This document shows positions 35,481 through 43,919 of a DNA stretch of 64,000 nucleotides, piece after piece. The stretch lies in the NCBI GenBank assembly GCA_002733665.1, contig NVWM01000001.1:124001-188000 (forward strand), given 5' to 3'. The number at the start of each line of letters is the position of its first letter. Positions within the stretch are counted from its first letter, which is position 1. The notes under the pieces were generated by a model. The model searched no databases. It was not told the origin of the DNA and was given only the letters and a program-made list of their open reading frames with translations. The translations under genes and the position numbers were made by a program. Origin of the DNA: Lutibacter sp. (GTDB lineage: Bacteria; Bacteroidota; Bacteroidia; Flavobacteriales; Flavobacteriaceae).

Positions 35481-35533
35481 TGTTGGCATACTTATTGAAT
35501 ATTTCATTCGTTAAATAAACAACTTCAGAAATT

Positions 35534-36316
35534 ATGCTAAAAAAAATAACATTCATAGGTCTTTTTATAGGTATCACAGCGTTCTCAACTTCATCAAAAA
35601 CGAGTGTAGAAAACAAGTATATAAAAAGTGGTGAAGAGCTAACGTTTATTGCCTCTTTTAAGATGTCAGGAGTTATGACAGATATCGCTCAAGTGAAGAT
35701 GCAAACATCAACAGTGAAAACTAAAACACGTGAATTATTACGATTAAAATGTACTGCTTCAACATACGCAAGTTGGGATAGTTACTTTAGAGTTAGAGAT
35801 TTGTATGAGTCGTATGTTAATCCAGAAACCTTGATTCCATCTTTGTTTAAAAGAAATATTGAAGAAGGAACGTATAAGAAAAATATCAAGTATTTATTTA
35901 AACGTAAGTCTAAAATTGCTATTTCTACGTTGAATAAAAAGGCGTATAAAAACGTCAAAAAAAATATTCCTATCGATTATAACACATTAGATATTGTTTC
36001 TGCAATTTATACTATTAGAACGTTAGATTTTGACAATTTTGCAATCGGAAAAAGCGTTACAAAGAAATTAATAGTAGATTCGGCAGTACAATCTGCAACT
36101 GTTAAATATCTTGGTAAAGAAAATATTAAAGTTGGGAAGTATGGTACAAAGGAATGTTATAAATTGTCAATTAGTTTTCAAGGCAAAGAATTGGAAAATG
36201 CCAAAGGCGGAAAATACATTTGGATTACTGCAGATAATGACAGATTACCTGCGCTCATCAAAGCAACGGTTCCTATTGGATCAATTCAAATAAGATTGAG
36301 TAACTTTATAAAATAA
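35534..36316 (+). CDS. DUF3108 family exported protein
   Basis: A 260-residue protein with a short signal peptide (ITFIGLFIGITAFSTSS). The body matches DUF3108: SGEELTFIASFKMSGVMTDIAQVKM, a central FRVRDLYESYVNPETLIP, and late KYIWITADNDRLPALIKATVPIGSI. The domain is a lipid-binding-like beta fold thought to act at the cell envelope. It follows the TonB receptor by 53 bp in the same direction. No enzymatic residue is evident; function unknown. Confidence 0.82.
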   Translation: MLKKITFIGLFIGITAFSTSSKTSVENKYIKSGEELTFIASFKMSGVMTDIAQVKMQTSTVKTKTRELLRLKCTASTYASWDSYFRVRDLYESYVNPETLIPSLFKRNIEEGTYKKNIKYLFKRKSKIAISTLNKKAYKNVKKNIPIDYNTLDIVSAIYTIRTLDFDNFAIGKSVTKKLIVDSAVQSATVKYLGKENIKVGKYGTKECYKLSISFQGKELENAKGGKYIWITADNDRLPALIKATVPIGSIQIRLSNFIK

Positions 36317-36336
36317 TTAATTAAAAGATTTAAAAG

Positions 36337-36687
36337 ATGAACAAACTATTTGCGATACTAGGATTTATAGGTGCTATTTTAGGACTTCTGTTCTCTTTTT
36401 TACCGATAAGTAACCTTGCGATTATTCCTGCAGTAATTGGGCTTATATTAGGATTGATAGCCTATTCTGCAGCAAAAAAACAACACGTTGGTTTCTCATT
36501 TGCTCGAATAGTAGTTATACTATCTTTATTGGCAATTATCATTTCCGCTGGAAAACAATTATTCTTTCAAGACAAAGTTGCTGAAGATATTGAATTCATT
36601 GAAAAAAATAAAAAATCCGAACAAGATGCTGTAAAAGAATTGGAAGAATTGGATGAGGAATTAGAAGAACTTGATGAGTTGGAGTAA
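36337..36687 (+). CDS. Small membrane protein with acidic C-terminal tail
   Basis: A 116-residue protein with three hydrophobic segments (about 5-22, 27-45 and 56-74) rich in Ile, Leu and Gly. After them comes a highly acidic tail with repeated E/D/L (ELEELDEELEELDELE) that should be a cytosolic helix. It starts 20 bp after the DUF3108 gene and is likely co-transcribed. No family is recognised and no function can be given. Confidence 0.8.
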   Translation: MNKLFAILGFIGAILGLLFSFLPISNLAIIPAVIGLILGLIAYSAAKKQHVGFSFARIVVILSLLAIIISAGKQLFFQDKVAEDIEFIEKNKKSEQDAVKELEELDEELEELDELE

Positions 36688-36729
36688 TCTCTTTTAACAA
36701 AAAACCAAAATAAAAAAGGCTCTAAAAAG

Positions 36730-36819
36730 TGTCATTCTGAATGAAATGAAGAATCTCCAAAACATTAAAAACCTTGACGTCTAGAAAATTAGATTTTTCG
36801 ACTGCGCTCAAAATGACAA
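36730..36819. repeat. Palindromic intergenic repeat, hybrid of families A and B
   Basis: The left arm TGTCATTCTGAATGAAATGAAGAATC is family A, while the right arm TCGACTGCGCTCAAAATGACA joins the family B core to the family A end. It sits between the convergent membrane-protein and bcp genes. Confidence 0.8.
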
Positions 36820-36830
36820 TAATGACACTT

Positions 36831-37283
36831 TTATTTTAGTATCTGCTTCGTATGCTCTTTCGTTTTAACCTTTAAAATAATATCTTCAATAAGTCCGTTT
36901 TCATCAATCACAAAGGTTGTTCTGTGAATTCCTTCATATTCTTTACCCATAAATTTCTTTGGTCCCCAAACTCCGAAAGCATTGATCACTTTCTTGTCTT
37001 CATCAGCAAGTAATGGATAAGGGAATTCGTATTTATTCCTAAAATTTGATTGACGTTTTTGAGAATCTGCACTTACACCTAAGATTTCATAACCTTTGGC
37101 TTGGAAAGTATGATGATTATCCCTTAAATCACACGCTTCAACTGTACATCCAGGAGTACTTGCCTTTGGATAAAAGAACAAAACCAATTTTTTACCCTTA
37201 TAATCGGTTAATTGAATTGAATTTCCATCTTGATCTTCGCAATTAAAACTTGGTGCTTTATCACCTATTTTTAGTGTTGTCAT
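36831..37283 (-). CDS. bcp: Thioredoxin-dependent thiol peroxidase (BCP/PrxQ type)
   Basis: A 150-residue peroxiredoxin. The peroxidatic and resolving cysteines are in STPGCTVEACDLRD, spaced five residues apart on one helix, as in the PrxQ/BCP group. The thioredoxin fold is otherwise complete, with PKAS before the active site and GIHRTTFVIDENG at the end. It reduces peroxides using thioredoxin. The gene is divergent from nth with 119 bp between the starts. Length is normal. Confidence 0.95.
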   Translation of the reverse strand: MTTLKIGDKAPSFNCEDQDGNSIQLTDYKGKKLVLFFYPKASTPGCTVEACDLRDNHHTFQAKGYEILGVSADSQKRQSNFRNKYEFPYPLLADEDKKVINAFGVWGPKKFMGKEYEGIHRTTFVIDENGLIEDIILKVKTKEHTKQILK

Positions 37284-37402
37284 TTTTATCAGGTATAAGT
37301 TAAAAGACCAAAGGTAAAAGTATCTTTTGAATTTAAACTATAAAATAATCATATATTTACACCTTAACCTTTCACCCTTTAACTCAAACCTTTTATCAAG
37401 AA

Positions 37403-38038
37403 ATGACCAAACAAGAGAAAGTAAAATTTGTAATTGATACGCTTGAGGAAATCTATCCAGAAACGCCTATTCCCTTAGATCATAAAGATCCTTATACATT
37501 ATTGATTGCTGTTTTATTATCCGCGCAATGTACTGACGCACGTGTAAACACTATTACTCCTCTCCTATTTGCAAAGGCTGATAATCCGTATGATATGATA
37601 AAATTATCGGTAGAAGAAATAAAGGCAATTATTCGTCCTTGCGGTTTATCACCAATGAAATCAAAAGGAATCTATGGTTTATCACATATTTTGATTGATA
37701 AACATAACGGAAAAGTTCCTGAAAGTTTTGAATATCTTGAAGAATTACCTGCAGTTGGTCATAAAACAGCAAGTGTTGTAATGAGTCAAGCATTTAATGT
37801 TCCTGCATTTCCTGTTGACACACATATTCATAGATTGATGTATCGCTGGAATTTAACCAACGGAAAAAATGTGACACAAACAGAAAAAGATGCTAAAAGA
37901 CTGTTTCCAAGAGAATTATGGAACAAATTACATCTTCAAATCATCTATTACGGACGAGAATATTCACCTGCTCGAGGGTGGAATATTGATAAAGATATGA
38001 TTTTTCAAAAAATTGGAAGGAAATCGGTTGTAAAATAA
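37403..38038 (+). CDS. nth: Endonuclease III-like DNA glycosylase lacking the iron-sulfur loop
   Basis: A 211-residue HhH-GPD glycosylase/AP lyase of base-excision repair. The helix-hairpin-helix LPAVGHKTASVV carries the catalytic lysine, and PVDTHIHRL carries the catalytic aspartate; LLSAQCTDARVNT is the substrate-side helix. The C-terminus reads YYGREYSPARGWNID with no cysteine where E. coli Nth has four cluster ligands, so no [4Fe-4S] cluster can be bound. Otherwise the length and order fit Nth. Excision of oxidised pyrimidines is expected. Confidence 0.92.
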   Translation: MTKQEKVKFVIDTLEEIYPETPIPLDHKDPYTLLIAVLLSAQCTDARVNTITPLLFAKADNPYDMIKLSVEEIKAIIRPCGLSPMKSKGIYGLSHILIDKHNGKVPESFEYLEELPAVGHKTASVVMSQAFNVPAFPVDTHIHRLMYRWNLTNGKNVTQTEKDAKRLFPRELWNKLHLQIIYYGREYSPARGWNIDKDMIFQKIGRKSVVK

Positions 38039-38106
38039 ATAATAGTTGTCAGTTCTATATTCGAGAAAAAAGTTACTAGTTGAAAAGAATGACCTAAAAG
38101 TCGCAA

Positions 38107-38164
38107 TGTCTCCTCGAGCGCAGTCGAGAGGTTTTTAAAGTTCTCGACTGCGCTCGAACAGACA
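38107..38164. repeat. Palindromic intergenic repeat, family B, copy 2
   Basis: TGTCTCCTCGAGCGCAGTCGAG and its inverted partner CTCGACTGCGCTCGAACAGACA surround a short spacer. Located 70 bp after nth. Same arms as at 6,113 and 48,942. Confidence 0.88.
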
Positions 38165-38192
38165 AAGTTAAAGTGTTTAAAAGTAGAAACAT

Positions 38193-38229
38193 AAAAAAAG
38201 ACTTATTTAAAATAAATAAGTCTTTTTTT
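38193..38229. terminator. Bidirectional terminator between nth and the sigma-factor operon
   Basis: A 10-bp perfect stem GACTTATTTA with an AAA loop, preceded by seven A and followed by seven T. It can end transcription from both the plus-strand nth gene and the minus-strand small-protein gene. Confidence 0.85.
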
Positions 38230-38232
38230 CCC

Positions 38233-38373
38233 TTAATTCAAATGCAATTCAATGTAGTTATTACTCTCCGTCTTTATTACCTTCAGCGCCTTCGAATAGT
38301 TGAGTAAAAATTGAATTGTTTCTTGTTTTGGTTGCTTCTTAAAAGAAGACTTTTCTGTGTAAAGTTTCATCAT
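38233..38373 (-). CDS. Conserved-type 46-residue small protein downstream of the sigma factor
   Basis: A minus-strand frame of 46 codons plus stop, starting at ATGATGAAACTT. The peptide is basic and amphipathic (KLYTEKSSFKKQPKQETIQF, then LLNYSKALKVIKTESNNYIE and LHLN). It has protein-like composition and begins 58 bp after the end of the sigma-factor gene, ending right at a terminator, so it is probably the last gene of that operon. I recall similar short frames in Flavobacteriaceae at this place but cannot verify it. No function is known. Confidence 0.65.
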   Translation of the reverse strand: MMKLYTEKSSFKKQPKQETIQFLLNYSKALKVIKTESNNYIELHLN

Positions 38374-38431
38374 ATACCCCAAATTAATTAAATAGTTATA
38401 ATATGAGAACGAGACTTTACATGTTATATTG

Positions 38432-39016
38432 TTAATTCACTAAAATAATATTATACTTGTCTATCAATTTACGCATATTGATAAGTGCATAACGCATTCT
38501 ACCTAATGCTGTATTAATACTTACGTTTGTAGATTCTGAAATTTCTTTAAAACTCATGTCTTTATACATACGCATCACAAGTACTTCTTTTTGATCTTCT
38601 GGAAGGTCATCTACAAGACGACGAACATCAGATAAAATTTGTTCTTTAATTAACTGTTTTTCAGCATTTAATTCTCCATCGCCTAACACGGAAAAAATAT
38701 CAAACTCATCTGTATTTTTAAATTTCGGCATACGATTATTTTTTCTAAAATAATCAATGACAAGATTGTGAGCAATACGCATTACCCAAGGTAAAAATTT
38801 ACCCTCTTCATTGTACTTCCCTCTTTTCAAATTATTTATCACTTTGATAAATGTATCCTGAAAAACATCTTCAGCAACATCTCTATTGAGAACTTTCGAA
38901 AAAATAAAATTGTAAATGCGTTGTTTGTGACGTGCTATAAGAATTTCAAAACATTTCTCATCTCCTTTAATGTAGTTTGAAACTAGCGTGCTGTCTAATA
39001 CCTTTAATTTATCCAT
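38432..39016 (-). CDS. RNA polymerase sigma-70 factor, ECF subfamily
   Basis: A 194-residue sigma factor with region 2 (FEILIARHKQRIYNFIFSKV, then DVAEDVFQDTFIKVINN and a following IAHNLVIDYFRKN) and region 4 (LPEDQKEVLVMRMYKDMSFKEISE, with a helix-turn-helix SINTALGRMRYA). Region 3 is absent, which marks the ECF class. No anti-sigma gene is adjacent; the only co-directional neighbour is the 46-residue protein. The same compact factor is widespread in Flavobacteria. Its regulon is not known from the sequence. Confidence 0.93.
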   Translation of the reverse strand: MDKLKVLDSTLVSNYIKGDEKCFEILIARHKQRIYNFIFSKVLNRDVAEDVFQDTFIKVINNLKRGKYNEEGKFLPWVMRIAHNLVIDYFRKNNRMPKFKNTDEFDIFSVLGDGELNAEKQLIKEQILSDVRRLVDDLPEDQKEVLVMRMYKDMSFKEISESTNVSINTALGRMRYALINMRKLIDKYNIILVN

Positions 39017-39246
39017 AACTATAAATTTAAAAAACTAAAATATAGGCCTAAATGCCTAGATTATACGTTAAAATTTTTAAAAGTAATAGTATGTAATAGA
39101 GTATGAGTATTATAAGTAAGCAACAAATATGAAGTGTTTTTATTTAAAAACCAAATTATTTGCACTAAAACTTATGATTTATTTATTTTATATAGTTATT
39201 TAAAGATTATTTACCAGCCAATTAATAAAAACCGATTTCTTTATTT

Positions 39247-39254
39247 TATCTTTG
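39247..39254 (+). promoter_or_regulatory. Candidate minus-7 box (TATCTTTG) of uvrA
   Basis: Exact TAnnTTTG match 26 bases before the uvrA ATG. No LexA-type operator was recognised near it. Confidence 0.45.
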
Positions 39255-39280
39255 CAACTATTCAATTTTTTCTACTATAA

Positions 39281-42082
39281 ATGACTAAAAACATTGCAAC
39301 ATTAAATCCGAAAGAAAATATCCTTATAAAAGGTGCAAGATTGCACAATTTAAAGAATATAGATGTTGCTATTCCACGTAACAAATTGGTTGTTATTACT
39401 GGTTTATCTGGTTCTGGAAAATCAAGTTTGGCTTTTGACACCTTATATGCCGAAGGGCAAAGGCGTTATGTCGAAAGTCTATCTTCGTATGCACGTCAGT
39501 TTTTAGGAAGATTAAACAAGCCACAAGTAGATTATATCAAAGGGATTGCGCCTGCAATTGCTATTGAACAAAAAGTGAATAGCACAAATCCTAGGTCAAC
39601 AGTTGGAACTTCTACCGAGATTTATGACTATTTGAAGCTGCTATTTGCACGTATAGGAAAGACTTATTCGCCAGTTTCTGGTGACGAAGTCAAAAAAGAT
39701 ACAGTTTCAGATGTTATCAATTATGTTAAAAAATTAGAAGAAAAAACAAAGCTACTTTTATTAGCAACTGTTCATATTCCTGAAGAAAGAAGCGTTGAGA
39801 AAACCTTATCAATTCTTTCACAACAAGGGTATGCTAGAATAAAGTATAGGAACGAAATCACCAGAATTGAAGATTTTGCAAAAACTGTTGCATCAACTAA
39901 AAAAGATATTGGTCACGATTTTGAATTGGTTGTAGATAGAATTGTGGTAAAACACAATGAAGATTTTTACAATCGCTTGGCAGATGCTGTACAAATTGCT
40001 TTTTTCGAAGGAAAAGGATCTTGTACACTCGAAAATCTATCAACAAAAAAACTGACGAACTTTAGTAATTCTTTTGAGTTGGATGGCATGCTGTTTTTAG
40101 AGCCAAATACACATTTGTTTAGTTTCAACAATCCGTATGGAGCATGTCCGTCTTGTGAAGGTTACGGAAATATCATCGGAATAGACAGAGATTTAGTGAT
40201 TCCAAATACGGGACTTTCTGTGTATGATAACGCCATTGTTCCATGGAAATCAGATACTTTTAGAGATTTCAAAGAAAACTTGATTGACAATGCATATAAA
40301 TTTGATTTCCCAATTCATCGTCCTTATTTTGAATTAACTGAGGAGCAAAAAACACTTGTTTGGAACGGAAATGAATACTTTGAAGGGTTACATAAATTTT
40401 TTAAAGAATTGGAATCTCAGAGTTATAAAATACAATATAGAGTGATGCTTTCACGGTATCGAGGAAAGACAAAATGTGGAACTTGTGAAGGAAAACGTCT
40501 TAGAAAAGAAACTGATTTTATAACAGTAAGCGGAAAAAATATTTCTGAATTAGTCGATTTACCGTTGGATGAGTTGTCTGTTTTCTTCAACAAAATTGAA
40601 TTATCAGATAATGACAAAAATATAGCCAAGAGATTACTTACCGAAATTAACAATCGCTTGGAGTTTCTGACAAATGTGGGACTGAATTACCTGACTTTAA
40701 ACAGAACTTCTAACACACTTTCTGGAGGAGAAAGTCAGCGAATAAATTTAGCGACTTCTCTTGGAAGTAGTTTGGTTGGTTCTATGTATATCCTTGATGA
40801 GCCAAGTATTGGCTTGCATCCAAAAGATACTGAACGACTGATTTCTGTACTCAAAGACTTACGTAACTTAGGAAACACAGTGATTGTTGTTGAGCATGAT
40901 GAAGATATTATGAAAGCTGCTGATATGATTATTGATATAGGTCCTGAAGCAGGAACGCTTGGTGGAAATATCGTTGCAGAAGGTACCTTCAAGCAAATTT
41001 TAAAATCTGATTCTCTTACAGCGCAATACTTAAACGGAACACAAGAAATTGAAGTTCCGAAAACGAGAAGAAACACATCAAAATTTATTGAGGTTATAGG
41101 CGCGAGACAAAACAATCTTAAAAATATTGATGCAAAGTTTCCGCTGAATACCTTAACGGTTGTTACAGGAGTTTCAGGAAGTGGAAAAAGTACATTAGTA
41201 AGTAAAATCCTATATCCTGCATTGCAAAAAGCAATAAGTGGATATGGAGAAAAAGCAGGTCAATACACTGAAATAAAAGGAGATACTTCAAAAATTGAGC
41301 ATGTAGAATTTATCAATCAAAATCCGATAGGACGTTCAAGTCGTTCAAATCCTGTGACGTATATTAAGGTATATGATGATATTCGTAGTTTATTTTCTGC
41401 GCAAAAATTATCAGTAATTAGACATTATAAGCCAAAGCATTTTTCTTTTAATGTTGAAGGCGGTCGTTGTGAAACCTGTAAAGGTGATGGTGAAGTAACG
41501 ATTGAAATGCAGTTTATGGCTGATGTACATCTTGAATGTGATGTATGCCATGGAAAACGGTTTAAAAAAGAAGTGCTTGAAGTAAAGTTTCACGACAAGA
41601 ATATCAATGACATTCTGAATGCAACAATTGATGATGCAATTGATTTCTTTACAGATTATGGAGAAACAAAGATTGCACGAAAACTACAGCCTTTACAAGA
41701 TGTAGGTTTAGGATATGTGACTTTAGGACAGTCTTCCTCTACCCTTTCTGGAGGTGAAGCGCAACGTATAAAATTGGCTTCATTCTTGGTAAAAGGAACT
41801 CGCCAAAGTAAGTCTTTATTCATTTTTGATGAACCTACAACTGGACTTCATTTCCACGATATTAAAAAATTATTGGCTTCGTTCAATGCGCTTATTAAAA
41901 ACGGACATTCAATCATAGTGATTGAGCACAATATAGAACTCATTAAATGTGCTGATTATATCATTGACCTTGGATTAGAAGGCGGTAAAAAAGGTGGCGA
42001 ACTCATATTTCAAGGGACTCCTGAAGATTTGGCAAAAAACAAAGAGAGTTTTACGGCAAGTTACTTGGCTGAGAAATTGTAG
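39281..42082 (+). CDS. uvrA: Excinuclease ABC subunit A
   Basis: A 933-residue damage-recognition ATPase of nucleotide-excision repair. Two ABC modules are present: Walker A GLSGSGKSS near residue 42 and GVSGSGKST near 632, each with LSGGE signatures further on (NTLSGGESQR and STLSGGEAQR). Zinc-binding CxxC pairs occur in the first half (CPSCEGYG, CGTCEGKR) and in the second (CETCKGDG, CDVCHGKR). Length is normal. It dimerises and loads UvrB at lesions. It is monocistronic, with a repeat of family A downstream. Confidence 0.98.
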   Translation: MTKNIATLNPKENILIKGARLHNLKNIDVAIPRNKLVVITGLSGSGKSSLAFDTLYAEGQRRYVESLSSYARQFLGRLNKPQVDYIKGIAPAIAIEQKVNSTNPRSTVGTSTEIYDYLKLLFARIGKTYSPVSGDEVKKDTVSDVINYVKKLEEKTKLLLLATVHIPEERSVEKTLSILSQQGYARIKYRNEITRIEDFAKTVASTKKDIGHDFELVVDRIVVKHNEDFYNRLADAVQIAFFEGKGSCTLENLSTKKLTNFSNSFELDGMLFLEPNTHLFSFNNPYGACPSCEGYGNIIGIDRDLVIPNTGLSVYDNAIVPWKSDTFRDFKENLIDNAYKFDFPIHRPYFELTEEQKTLVWNGNEYFEGLHKFFKELESQSYKIQYRVMLSRYRGKTKCGTCEGKRLRKETDFITVSGKNISELVDLPLDELSVFFNKIELSDNDKNIAKRLLTEINNRLEFLTNVGLNYLTLNRTSNTLSGGESQRINLATSLGSSLVGSMYILDEPSIGLHPKDTERLISVLKDLRNLGNTVIVVEHDEDIMKAADMIIDIGPEAGTLGGNIVAEGTFKQILKSDSLTAQYLNGTQEIEVPKTRRNTSKFIEVIGARQNNLKNIDAKFPLNTLTVVTGVSGSGKSTLVSKILYPALQKAISGYGEKAGQYTEIKGDTSKIEHVEFINQNPIGRSSRSNPVTYIKVYDDIRSLFSAQKLSVIRHYKPKHFSFNVEGGRCETCKGDGEVTIEMQFMADVHLECDVCHGKRFKKEVLEVKFHDKNINDILNATIDDAIDFFTDYGETKIARKLQPLQDVGLGYVTLGQSSSTLSGGEAQRIKLASFLVKGTRQSKSLFIFDEPTTGLHFHDIKKLLASFNALIKNGHSIIVIEHNIELIKCADYIIDLGLEGGKKGGELIFQGTPEDLAKNKESFTASYLAEKL

Positions 42083-42093
42083 GTAAGTAGAAT

Positions 42094-42158
42094 TGTCATT
42101 CTGAACGCAGTGAAGAATCTCTTTTTAAATTAGATTCTTCGTTCCACTCAGAATGACA
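42094..42158. repeat. Palindromic intergenic repeat, family A
   Basis: TGTCATTCTGAACGCAGTGAAGAATC with inverted partner GATTCTTCGTTCCACTCAGAATGACA and a short spacer. Lies between convergent uvrA and the TPM protein gene, where it may also act as a terminator. Confidence 0.88.
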
Positions 42159-42204
42159 AATTACAAGTTATTTGGCGGAGAAATTGTAGTCTTTAGTTTT
42201 TATA

Positions 42205-42753
42205 TTAATGCCATTTATCAATTAATTCAGATAACCCTTTTTCAATTCCATTGTAATAATTATCATTTTTAAATTCTGGAATTATTATTTGATCTATTAC
42301 TTTTTTACAAATTTCGTCTGTCAATATTTTTTCCGTTACTATTCCTGTCGAAATTTTTATTCTTCTCAAATTTTTACTAAAAACAATAGTCAATCCATTG
42401 TCTTTGTTTTTTTGTCCTACTCCCCAATTATTAGATAAATCAATCGCATATTTATTAAAATCATCATAATCTTTTATGGATTTAATTGAAACAATTGCAA
42501 TTTGATTTGAAGTCTTCTTTTCAAATTCTCTAATCATTATTGTCAATTTCACTAACTCATCTAAAGTAAATATAAACTCATAATCATTTACTTCTCTTTT
42601 AGGCTCTGGAAAATTACTTTCTCCAAGTTGATAAGAACTAAACTCTACTTTTGGCGCTTTATCATTAGATGTTTTCTTCTTTTCATCTGTCTTACAACTT
42701 GACATATTAAAAATCAAAAAAACTAAAATTAATATGTAAATGATTTTTTTCAT
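42205..42753 (-). CDS. TPM-domain lipoprotein
   Basis: A 182-residue exported protein. The N-terminal hydrophobic stretch ends in a lipobox (NMSSC), so it is likely lipid-anchored at cysteine 20. The body is a TPM domain: FTLDELVKLTIMIREFEKKT, then QIAIVSIKSIKDYDDFNKYAIDL as beta-alpha units and WGVGQKNKDNGLTIVFSKN, the family hallmark, and the end KNDNYYNGIEKGL. TPM domains are found in phosphatases and photosystem-repair proteins; here a function cannot be given. It follows the bestrophin gene by 7 bp, so they are co-transcribed. Confidence 0.88.
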   Translation of the reverse strand: MKKIIYILILVFLIFNMSSCKTDEKKKTSNDKAPKVEFSSYQLGESNFPEPKREVNDYEFIFTLDELVKLTIMIREFEKKTSNQIAIVSIKSIKDYDDFNKYAIDLSNNWGVGQKNKDNGLTIVFSKNLRRIKISTGIVTEKILTDEICKKVIDQIIIPEFKNDNYYNGIEKGLSELIDKWH

Positions 42754-42760
42754 CGCTAAT

Positions 42761-43816
42761 TTAAAACTGCGTATTCAATCTCATAGGAAATTGCTCAGGT
42801 ATTTCATCATCTGTTTCTCCTAAATTCTGTCTTAGGTCAATCTCTATACCTCTAACAATTGTAGAAATAGGCACATCATTGGCGGTTCCTTCAAAAGGGT
42901 TTTCACCAGTTCTACCTATTCTTTCCATAGTGTGGAAAATCCAAGCAACAATCACATAAAAAGGAATTGTAAACCATACGAAGTACTTCCCAATGATTGG
43001 ATTTGCATCAAGTATTGAAAGTCCTATTTCAGCAAATTGAGGAATTAAAGACAAAGGCAACAACAATACGAAAGCCCACATAAACAAATGGTTCATCGTC
43101 GCATATTGTCTTGGATAAGGGAAATTCTTAATCCGTTCACTTTTTCCTTGTAACGAAAATAATTCTTGAACAATTCCTTCCAGTTCTAAAAATGAAAACT
43201 CCCAAATCACACCTTTTTCTTTGAGTTCTCTTAAATGGTGAGATTGCAAATACAACAAAGCAGTTTGTTTATTACTTTTACTCATCACATATTTATAATC
43301 ACTTTCAGAGATGTAAGACTTTATGTCTTCTTCTAAAGTAGCATCCATTTCTGGAGGGCGAATATCCCATTCTGTATTTGCCTTATGATTTCCCGTTGTT
43401 TCCCAAGGTTTTGATGCTCTCATTGAATGACGCAAAGCAGTCATCCACGCAATATGTCTATATGTCAATGTTTTGATTTCTTTTTTTAAAACTGCCTCAT
43501 CTACAGGTGTTTGTGTATGCTCATTATTCACCATATCCTGGACAAAAACACCAAATGTTCTTGAAGTATTTACAATTCCTCCCCAAATTTTTCTTGCTTC
43601 CCATATCCTACCGTAAGCAGCGTTATTTTGAAAACCAATAACAAACGCAACTGCTGTTCCTATTAATGCTAAAGGTGTCCAAGGAATTTTAAGCCAAGTC
43701 AAATCGAAAAAGAAATAAGCAGAAACACATGCGATAATAATTGCTAAAAAAGCAAAAGTCTCATAGCGTGTCCACCAAGTCATTTGAGAAATAGTAAAGG
43801 TTTTTTTAGTGTACAT
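42761..43816 (-). CDS. Bestrophin-family ion channel protein
   Basis: A 351-residue membrane protein of the bestrophin/UPF0187 family. The N-terminal region has a first helix after TWWTRYETFA and the hallmark FQNNAAYGRIWEARKIWGGIVN near residue 66. A helical soluble stretch follows and two further hydrophobic segments lie near 245-300, then ENPFEGTANDVPISTI, which is conserved in the family. Bacterial members form pentameric ion channels. The gene lies 104 bp from the divergent aldehyde dehydrogenase gene and precedes the TPM lipoprotein gene. Confidence 0.92.
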   Translation of the reverse strand: MYTKKTFTISQMTWWTRYETFAFLAIIIACVSAYFFFDLTWLKIPWTPLALIGTAVAFVIGFQNNAAYGRIWEARKIWGGIVNTSRTFGVFVQDMVNNEHTQTPVDEAVLKKEIKTLTYRHIAWMTALRHSMRASKPWETTGNHKANTEWDIRPPEMDATLEEDIKSYISESDYKYVMSKSNKQTALLYLQSHHLRELKEKGVIWEFSFLELEGIVQELFSLQGKSERIKNFPYPRQYATMNHLFMWAFVLLLPLSLIPQFAEIGLSILDANPIIGKYFVWFTIPFYVIVAWIFHTMERIGRTGENPFEGTANDVPISTIVRGIEIDLRQNLGETDDEIPEQFPMRLNTQF

Positions 43817-43919
43817 AGAGATAACTTGATTTGATTAGTGCCAAGTTAATTGTTTTTTAAAATAAAGTGTGCTTTTTTTAATTTTATTGTAACTTGCTTA
43901 AATATCATTCATTATTAAT

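Noticed and set aside
33024-36316. SusCD-type polysaccharide-utilisation locus
   Set aside because: A TonB receptor is present but no SusD gene, glycoside hydrolase or sensor is next to it.
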